A stretch of 7,322 nucleotides of DNA from Chloroflexota bacterium (GTDB lineage: Bacteria; Chloroflexota; Limnocylindria; Limnocylindrales; CSP1-4), in NCBI GenBank assembly GCA_021802185.1, contig JAKAAV010000110.1:1-7322 (forward strand), written 5' to 3'. The notes beneath the pieces were generated by a model. That model saw only the letters and a list, made by a program, of their open reading frames with translations, was not told the DNA's origin and searched no databases. Below are positions 1 through 7,322 of this stretch, in pieces. Position numbers and translations under genes: made by a program. How positions within the stretch are numbered: position 1 is the first letter of the stretch; each line of letters opens with the position of its first letter.

Positions 1-1161
1 GCCGCGACCGAGTCGCCGGTGCTGGTGTCGCGCGCCAGGAACGCGCTGTCGGACTTCGGCGGACTGGTCGGGCGGCTCCGGGCCCGCGTCGCGATCCTGC
101 CGCTCCCGCAGCTCCTGGACGAGGTGCTGGAGCAGTCCGGGTACCGCGCGATGCTCCACGACGGGTCGGCCGAGGGCGAGGAGCGCTGGGCGAACCTGCT
201 CGAGCTGCGCGAGGTCGTCGAGCGGTACGGCGACCTGTCGCCCGAGGACGCGCTCGATCGGCTGCTCGAGGAGACGGCGCTCGTGGCGGAGCAGGACACC
301 TACGAGCGGGGGGCGGACGCGGCCACGCTCATCACGCTGCACGCCGCCAAGGGGCTCGAGTTCCCGGTCGTGTTCATCTCGGGGCTCGAGGAGGGCGTGC
401 TGCCGCACAACCGGGCGCTCGACGACGAGCGGCAGATGGCCGAGGAGCGGCGGCTGGCCTATGTCGGGATGACCCGCGCGATGCACCGCCTCTACCTCAC
501 GCACGCGGCGTCGCGGGTGACGTTCGGCCGGGGCGGCTTCTCGATCCCGAGCCGGTTCCTGCTGGAGATCCCGCCGGCGCTCATGCACGGACCGCGGCTC
601 GTCTCGCCCGACGACGACTGGGACGACGATCAGCGGCCGGCGGAGGAGCGGACGGGCGGCGTCCTCGACCTCGACGTCGTGTTCGGCAGGGACCGGCGGG
701 ACGGCCGGACCGGTGGCCACGGCGACGCGCGGTTCGGGCGCCGGCAGCCGACGATGCAGCGACCGATCGGCCCGCGCCATCTGCCGCCCGGCGGGGGGTT
801 CGCGCCTCCGCCGGGTGCGCCGCCGCCCGGCACGCCCTTCCGGACGTCGCGCGACCTCGACGCGCGGCGCGCTGCCTACTACGGGACCGCGGGGCGTGCC
901 CCTGCGGCCTCGACGACGACGGGCGCGGTGAGTGGCGAGCGCTCGGTGGCGCCCTCGCGTCCCACGCTTCCCCCGCGCCCCGTGGTGCCCGGCGAGCGGC
1001 GCTTCCGCGACGGCGACCGCGTGCGGCACGCCGCGTTCGGGGAGGGGACGGTCGTCAGCTCGAAGCTCACCCGCGACGACGAGGAGGTCACGGTCGCGTT
1101 CCCGGACCGGGGCGTCAAGGTGCTGCTCGCGAGCCTGGCGAACCTCGAGCTGCTCGGGTAA
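1..1161 (+). CDS. pcrA: UvrD/PcrA-type superfamily 1 DNA helicase, C-terminal part (5' truncated by window)
   Basis: This is the 3' part of a 3'-5' DNA helicase of the UvrD/PcrA family, which acts in replication and repair and dislodges proteins from DNA. The frame is open from base 1, so the true start lies upstream; 386 residues are visible. Domain 2A motifs are clear: TLHAAKGLEFPVVF (visible residues 112-125, motif V region) and EERRLAYVGMTRA (148-160, motif VI, with the ATP-contacting Arg159). The part before residue 105 fits the end of domain 2B. Residues about 200-330 are a low-complexity linker rich in Pro, Gly, Arg and Asp. Residues 334-386 (RFRDGDRVRHAAFGEG onward) match the Tudor-like C-terminal domain that in PcrA/UvrD contacts RNA polymerase. 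The Walker A half is outside the window, so ATPase integrity cannot be judged. PcrA is preferred over Rep or UvrD by the tail and by ligA downstream. The stop is TAA at 1159-1161. Confidence 0.93.
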   Translation, partial: AATESPVLVSRARNALSDFGGLVGRLRARVAILPLPQLLDEVLEQSGYRAMLHDGSAEGEERWANLLELREVVERYGDLSPEDALDRLLEETALVAEQDTYERGADAATLITLHAAKGLEFPVVFISGLEEGVLPHNRALDDERQMAEERRLAYVGMTRAMHRLYLTHAASRVTFGRGGFSIPSRFLLEIPPALMHGPRLVSPDDDWDDDQRPAEERTGGVLDLDVVFGRDRRDGRTGGHGDARFGRRQPTMQRPIGPRHLPPGGGFAPPPGAPPPGTPFRTSRDLDARRAAYYGTAGRAPAASTTTGAVSGERSVAPSRPTLPPRPVVPGERRFRDGDRVRHAAFGEGTVVSSKLTRDDEEVTVAFPDRGVKVLLASLANLELLG

Positions 1162-1224
1162 GCCCCGGGCGGTCGCCACCCGACGACGGATCAGACTGCA
1201 TGGCGCAGGCCCAGCACACGGCCG

Positions 1225-1258
1225 ATGTGGACACATCGCGATGCTAAAGTGTCCACAT
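1225..1258 (+). promoter_or_regulatory. Inverted-repeat operator overlapping the antitoxin start codon
   Basis: A perfect 10-bp inverted repeat, ATGTGGACAC (1225-1234) and GTGTCCACAT (1249-1258), is separated by 14 bases. The right arm includes the first two bases of the antitoxin ATG at 1257. Between the arms lies a second perfect 10-bp palindrome, CATCGCGATG (1234-1243). Phd/YefM antitoxins are known to repress their own operons by binding palindromes at the promoter, so this is the probable autoregulatory site. Binding here would cover both the -10 element and the start codon. The repeat is directly visible; its role as operator is inferred. Confidence 0.7.
1245..1250 (+). promoter_or_regulatory. 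Putative -10 element of a leaderless promoter for the antitoxin-toxin operon
   Basis: TAAAGT fits the TANNNT -10 consensus and is preceded by TGC, giving an extended -10 look. Six bases separate it from the ATG at 1257, so transcription would begin at or next to the A of the start codon. No Shine-Dalgarno sequence precedes the gene, which agrees with a leaderless mRNA. No good -35 box is seen at the usual distance; TGGACA at 1228-1233 resembles one but is too close (11 bases). Confidence 0.5.
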
Positions 1259-1513
1259 GAGCGACGTCGGAATCCGCGAGCTGAAGCAGCGACTCTCCGA
1301 GTACCTCGACCGGGCGGAGCGGGGTGAGGTGCTGCGGGTGACCGACCGGGGCCGGCCGAAGGCGGTGCTCGGTCCGGTGCCAGGTCGCGCCCGCATCGAG
1401 GACGGCGTGCGCGCTGGATGGATCACCCGGGGTACCGGCTCGCCGCTTGGTCCCGTGCACCGGGCGAAAGCGGCCAGGCGCACGCTCGACGTCCTGGCAG
1501 AGGACCGCGGTGA

Positions 1514-1517
<4 letters not shown>
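1257..1517 (+). CDS. Type II antitoxin, Phd/YefM family
   Basis: An 86-residue protein that probably neutralises the PIN-domain toxin encoded directly after it. The N-terminal segment GIRELKQRLSEYLDRAERGE (residues 5-24), followed by VLRVTDRGRPKAVLGPV, is the typical Phd/YefM DNA-binding and dimerisation fold: a short strand, a helix ending in a GE turn, then strands ending near 'RGRPKAVL'. The rest, rich in Arg and Ala, is probably the flexible toxin-binding tail. The ATG at 1257 is chosen because a -10 hexamer lies six bases upstream and an inverted repeat runs into it. The stop TGA (1515-1517) overlaps the GTG start of the toxin gene, so translation of the two is probably coupled. Length is ordinary for the family. 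The partner assignment rests on position and family knowledge. Confidence 0.88.
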
Positions 1518-4335
<2,818 letters not shown>

Positions 4336-4414
4336 GGAGGCGCGCCCGCGTCGATGGCGGAGCCGGTCGTCGGAAGGCGGCCGGCCGGGTCACGGTCCCG
4401 CGCCCGCGTGCCGG

Positions 4415-4420
4415 TATCAT
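4415..4420 (+). promoter_or_regulatory. Putative -10 element of a leaderless gatC promoter
   Basis: TATCAT differs from the TATAAT consensus at one position and ends six bases before the gatC ATG at 4427, so the transcript would start at or next to the start codon. No Shine-Dalgarno sequence precedes gatC, which supports a leaderless mRNA. No clear -35 box is seen around 4392-4397. The 91-base gap between ligA and gatC (4336-4426) contains no other convincing element. Confidence 0.55.
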
Positions 4421-4426
4421 CGACCG

Positions 4427-4726
4427 ATGGCCACGCTCTCGCGCACCGACCTCGAGCACGTCGCGTTCCTCGCGCGCCTGGCGCTCACGAGCGAGGAGCT
4501 CGGCCTCCTCGAGGGGCAGCTCAACCACATCCTCGAGCAGTATCGCGTGCTGTCGGAGCTCGACACCGGGTCGATCCCGCCGACGGCGCAGGTCATCGAG
4601 GTCGAGAACATCCTGCGCGACGACGTCGCCCGGCCGTCGCTGACGCCCGACGAGGCGCTCGCGGGCGCGCCCGAACGGCAGGACGACTACTTCGTGGTGC
4701 CGGTCGTGGTCGAGGGCGCCGACTGA
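4427..4726 (+). CDS. gatC: Asp-tRNA(Asn)/Glu-tRNA(Gln) amidotransferase subunit GatC
   Basis: A 99-residue small subunit of the GatCAB amidotransferase, which converts misacylated Glu-tRNA(Gln) and/or Asp-tRNA(Asn) to the correct amide form in the cytoplasm. GatC wraps around GatA and GatB and stabilises the complex. Family features are clear: an N-terminal helix LEHVAFLARLALTSEEL, a second helix QLNHILEQYRVLSELDT, then the extended stretch with NILRDDVARPSLTPDEAL and the C-terminal YFVVPVVVE. Length is normal for GatC. The ATG at 4427 is chosen because the conserved N-terminal helix starts a few residues later and a -10 hexamer lies six bases upstream. gatA follows four bases after the stop, so the two form an operon. 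No gatB is present in the window. Confidence 0.95.
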   Translation: MATLSRTDLEHVAFLARLALTSEELGLLEGQLNHILEQYRVLSELDTGSIPPTAQVIEVENILRDDVARPSLTPDEALAGAPERQDDYFVVPVVVEGAD

Positions 4727-4730
4727 AGCC

Positions 4731-6308
4731 ATGGTCGACCGCCGCCTGACGCGCCTTCTCGCCCACGAGATGGCGAGCGGCCTCCGGGCCGGGGACTTCA
4801 GCGCTCGCGAGCTGGTCGACGCCCACCTCGGGCTCGCGCTCGCAACCGACCGGCCGCTGCACGCGTGGCTGTTCCTCGACGACGAGGCGGCGCGCGCGGC
4901 GGCGGATCGAGCCGACGCGCGGCTTGCGGAGGCGCGCCGCGCGGGCGCCGGAGCGCTGAACGCGCTGCCCGCGCTGCTGGGTGTCCCGCTCGGCCTCAAG
5001 GACCTCGTCGTGACCCGCGGCCAGGCGTCGACCGCCGGGAGCCGGATCCTCGAAGGGTTCGTCGGGCCGTTCGACGCAACGATCGCCGCCAGGATCCGGG
5101 AGGCGGGCGGCATCGTCGTCGGCAAGACGAACATGGACGAGTTCGCCATGGGCTCCTCGACCGAGCACTCCGCCTGGGGTCCGACCGCCAACCCCTGGGA
5201 CCTCGGCCGCGTCCCCGGGGGGAGCAGCGGCGGCTCGGCGGCCGCGGTGGCCGCGTACCACGTCCCGCTCGCCATCGGAACCGACACCGGCGGATCCATC
5301 AGGCAACCGGCCGCGCTCTGCGGCGTCGCCGGCATGAAGCCGACGTACGGCCGGGTCAGCCGGTACGGGATCATCGCGTTCGCGAGCTCGCTCGACCAGG
5401 TCGGCCCGTTCGCGCGCGACGTCCGCGACCTCGCGACGCTGCTGCAGGTCGTCGCCGGCCGCGACGACAACGACTCGACGTCGAGCCCGCTTCCCGTTCC
5501 GGACTACGCAGCGCTCCTCCCGGAGGGCGACGACGAGGCCGCGGCGCTGTTACGCGGCATGCGACTGGGGCTCCCGCGCGAGTACTTCGCCGCGGGCCTC
5601 GAGCCGGGGGTCGAGGCGCGCGTGCGCGAGGCCGCCGCCGCGCTCGAGTCGGCCGGAGCGGAGATCGTCGACGTCTCGCTGCCGCACACCGACTACGGCC
5701 TCGCGACCTACTACCTCATCGCACCCGCCGAGGCGTCGGCGAACCTGGCCCGCTACGACGGGATCCGGTTCGGGCATTCCATGCGCGACGGCGACGTGCT
5801 CGCGAACTATCTCGCGACGCGCGGGACCGGCTTCGGACCCGAGGTCAAGCGCCGGATCGTGCTCGGCACGTACGCGCTGTCCGCCGGCTACTACGACGCG
5901 TACTACGTGAAGGCGCAGAAGGCGCGGACGCTCATCAAGGCCGACTTCGACGCGGCGTTCGAACGGGTCGACGCGCTCATCGCACCCACGAGCCCGACGG
6001 TCGCGTTCCCGTTGGGGGCCCGCATGCACGACCCCGTCGCGATGTACCTGTCCGACGTGTGCACGCTGCCCGTCAACGTCGCCGGCCTGCCGGGCCTGTC
6101 CGTGCCGTGCGGGCTGTCAGACGGCCTGCCCGTCGGGCTGCAGGTCATCGGGCGTGCCTGGGAGGAGGCGCGCGTCCTGCAGATCGGGCGCGCCTACGAG
6201 GCGATCTCCGCGGACGCCGGCTGGCGCCGGCTCGAGCCGTCGGACCTGCCGGCGCTGGAGAATCCGTCGACGCCGGCGCCCGGCGTGGCCGCCGGGTCGG
6301 CAGCCTGA
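4731..6308 (+). CDS. gatA: Asp-tRNA(Asn)/Glu-tRNA(Gln) amidotransferase subunit GatA (glutaminase)
   Basis: The 525-residue amidase-signature subunit that hydrolyses glutamine and passes the ammonia to GatB for transamidation of misacylated tRNA. The Ser-cisSer-Lys triad is complete: Lys90 (PLGLKDLV), Ser165 (PGGSSGGSAAAVAA) and nucleophile Ser189 (TDTGGSIRQPAALCG). The 75- and 24-residue spacings equal those of the characterised enzyme (Lys79, Ser154, Ser178 in Staphylococcus). Other GatA signatures are KTNMDEFAMGSSTE, GMKPTYGRVSRYGI, DPVAMYLSDVCTLPVN and GLPGLSVPCG. About 11 extra residues precede Lys90, in an Ala/Leu-rich stretch near 63-83, and the C-terminus ends in a Pro/Ala/Gly tail, which explains the length above the usual ~485. 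The ATG at 4731 is four bases after the gatC stop; no strong ribosome binding site is seen (GAGGG at 4712-4716 is far), so coupling to gatC is likely. The specific tRNA substrate depends on synthetases not visible here. Confidence 0.97.
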   Translation: MVDRRLTRLLAHEMASGLRAGDFSARELVDAHLGLALATDRPLHAWLFLDDEAARAAADRADARLAEARRAGAGALNALPALLGVPLGLKDLVVTRGQASTAGSRILEGFVGPFDATIAARIREAGGIVVGKTNMDEFAMGSSTEHSAWGPTANPWDLGRVPGGSSGGSAAAVAAYHVPLAIGTDTGGSIRQPAALCGVAGMKPTYGRVSRYGIIAFASSLDQVGPFARDVRDLATLLQVVAGRDDNDSTSSPLPVPDYAALLPEGDDEAAALLRGMRLGLPREYFAAGLEPGVEARVREAAAALESAGAEIVDVSLPHTDYGLATYYLIAPAEASANLARYDGIRFGHSMRDGDVLANYLATRGTGFGPEVKRRIVLGTYALSAGYYDAYYVKAQKARTLIKADFDAAFERVDALIAPTSPTVAFPLGARMHDPVAMYLSDVCTLPVNVAGLPGLSVPCGLSDGLPVGLQVIGRAWEEARVLQIGRAYEAISADAGWRRLEPSDLPALENPSTPAPGVAAGSAA

Positions 6309-6313
6309 GGCGA

Positions 6314-6320
6314 GGGAGGA
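6314..6320 (+). promoter_or_regulatory. Shine-Dalgarno site of the aminotransferase gene
   Basis: GGGAGGA lies seven bases before the ATG at 6328, in the 19-base gap after gatA. It is the only strong Shine-Dalgarno sequence in the window and fixes the start of the aminotransferase. It also fits an operon-internal gene, in contrast to the leaderless-looking starts of the first genes. Confidence 0.85.
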
Positions 6321-6327
6321 GAGAGCG

Positions 6328-7322
6328 ATGTCGACCGTTCGGTCACGGCTGTCCGCGCGCACGTCGGCCGTGCCCGCATCCGGGATCCGGAAGTTCTTCG
6401 ACGTGATGGCGACGATGCCGGACGTCATCTCGCTCGGGGTGGGCGAGCCCGACTTCGGCACGCCCGACGTCGTCGTCCGTGCCGGCATCCGGTCGCTCGA
6501 GGCGGGCCGCACCCACTACACGAGCAACCTCGGAACGATCGAGCTGCGGCGCGCGCTCTCGGGGCACCTCGAGCGCCGCTACGGCCTTGCCTGCGACCCG
6601 GCGACCGAGATCGTCGTCACCGTCGGCGCGTCCGAGGCCGTTGCCGCGACGATGCGCGCGCTCGTCGATCCCGGCGACGAGGTGCTGCTCCACGAGCCGT
6701 CCTACGTCGCCTACGGCCCCGACGTCGTGTTTGCCGGCGGGACCGTCGTCCACGTTCCGACGCGCGCGTCCGACGGCTTCGCGCTCGATCCGGCCGAGGT
6801 CGAAGCCCGCGTGACGCCACGCACGAAGGTCCTGTTCATGGGCTACCCGTGCAACCCGACGGGCGCCGTCCTCCCGCCCGACGTGCTGGAGTCCGTCGCG
6901 GACATCGCGCGGCGCCACGACCTGCTCGTCGTCAGCGACGAGATCTACGACCGGCTGGTGTACGGCGGGCACCGCCACGTGCCGATCGCGACCCTCCCCG
7001 ACATGCACGGGCGGACGGTGACGATCGGCGGGTTCTCGAAGGCGTACGCGATGACCGGATGGCGGATCGGGTACGTGTGCGCCCCGCGCGACCTCATGGC
7101 CGGGATCGTCAAGGTCCACCAGTACGAGATCATGTGCGCGCCGACCATCGCGCAGGACGCCGCGCTCGTCGCGCTCGACGAGGCCGAGCCGGACGTCGAG
7201 CGGATGCTGGCCGAATACGACCGGCGACGCCGCATGTTCGTGGCCGGGCTCAACAGGATCGGCCTCCCGACCCCCGACCCGCGCGGCGCCTTCTACGCGT
7301 TCCCCGACATCTCCGTGACGGG
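6328..7322 (+). CDS. Class I/II (fold type I) PLP-dependent aminotransferase, 3' truncated by window
   Basis: The frame stays open to the window end, giving 331 complete residues of a protein that usually has about 380-400. It is a PLP-dependent aminotransferase of the aspartate aminotransferase superfamily, transferring an amino group between an amino acid and a 2-oxo acid. Visible signatures are SLGVGEPDFGTP (substrate-entry loop), THYTSNLG, phosphate-binding Gly100-Ala-Ser102, Asn176 in NPTG, Asp204 and Tyr207 in SDEIYDRLVY, the Schiff-base Lys238 in GGFSKAYAMTGWRIGY, and Arg246. All PLP residues expected in this part are present; the C-terminal substrate-carboxylate Arg lies beyond the window. 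The family covers aspartate, alanine, aromatic and other specificities, and I cannot choose among them. The start ATG has a strong Shine-Dalgarno sequence. The gene sits 19 bases after gatA, where gatB often lies, and is probably co-transcribed with gatCA. Confidence 0.93.
   Translation, partial: MSTVRSRLSARTSAVPASGIRKFFDVMATMPDVISLGVGEPDFGTPDVVVRAGIRSLEAGRTHYTSNLGTIELRRALSGHLERRYGLACDPATEIVVTVGASEAVAATMRALVDPGDEVLLHEPSYVAYGPDVVFAGGTVVHVPTRASDGFALDPAEVEARVTPRTKVLFMGYPCNPTGAVLPPDVLESVADIARRHDLLVVSDEIYDRLVYGGHRHVPIATLPDMHGRTVTIGGFSKAYAMTGWRIGYVCAPRDLMAGIVKVHQYEIMCAPTIAQDAALVALDEAEPDVERMLAEYDRRRRMFVAGLNRIGLPTPDPRGAFYAFPDISVT

Noticed and set aside
1155..1182. Possible hairpin CGGGT...ACCCG at the end of the helicase gene
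   Set aside because: Only five pairs with a wide loop, overlapping the stop codon, and no T-run; such short pairings are frequent in this composition.
4341..4409. Direct repeat CGCGCCCGCGT at 4341-4351 and 4399-4409 in the ligA-gatC gap
   Set aside because: Eleven G/C-only bases plus one T in a very GC-rich gap are plausible by chance, and nothing else marks an attachment or target site.
4354..4749. A 131-codon + strand frame overlapping gatC
   Set aside because: Arg/Ala-rich and in a different frame from gatC, which has clear family motifs; no supporting start signal.
4865..6406. A 513-codon + strand frame overlapping gatA and running into the aminotransferase
   Set aside because: It is an Arg/Gly/Ala-rich shifted reading of gatA with no domain, while gatA itself has a complete catalytic triad.

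Overview
The window is very GC-rich, tightly packed bacterial chromosome, read entirely on the + strand. It holds mostly core genes plus one small accessory insert. The order is: 3' part of a UvrD/PcrA-type helicase gene (cut by the window start), a two-gene type II toxin-antitoxin module (Phd-like antitoxin and PIN-domain VapC toxin), NAD-dependent DNA ligase ligA, gatC and gatA of the tRNA-dependent amidotransferase, and the 5' part of a class I/II PLP aminotransferase (cut by the window end). The neighbourhood pcrA-ligA-gatCA recalls the conserved order known from Gram-positive bacteria such as Bacillus. GC content, leaderless-type promoters and protein style fit a high-GC Chloroflexota (Limnocylindria-like) or a deep actinobacterial lineage. 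This placement is inference and weak.

Positions 1-1161 are the helicase C-terminal half, with motifs V and VI, a long Pro/Gly/Arg linker and a Tudor-like tail. Positions 1162-1256 are a short spacer carrying a promoter and a 10-bp inverted repeat that runs into the antitoxin start codon. Positions 1257-1918 are the toxin-antitoxin pair, translationally coupled by a 4-nt overlap. Positions 1922-1961 form a long imperfect hairpin just after vapC, a plausible terminator. Positions 2056-4335 are ligA, longer than usual because of two insertions and a short acidic N-terminal extension. Positions 4427-6308 are gatC and gatA, four bases apart. Positions 6328-7322 are the aminotransferase, 19 bases after gatA with a strong Shine-Dalgarno sequence. 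No tRNA, rRNA, CRISPR array or insertion sequence is visible.

Functionally, the helicase and ligase serve DNA replication and repair. GatCA (with a GatB encoded elsewhere) makes Gln-tRNA and/or Asn-tRNA by transamidation. The aminotransferase takes part in amino-acid metabolism. The toxin-antitoxin module is the only accessory element and sits between two housekeeping genes. The most interesting non-coding signal is a repeated start architecture. Three presumed first genes (antitoxin, ligA, gatC) each have a TANNNT -10 hexamer ending 6-7 bases before an ATG, which predicts leaderless mRNAs. I found no convincing previously undescribed multi-gene system here.
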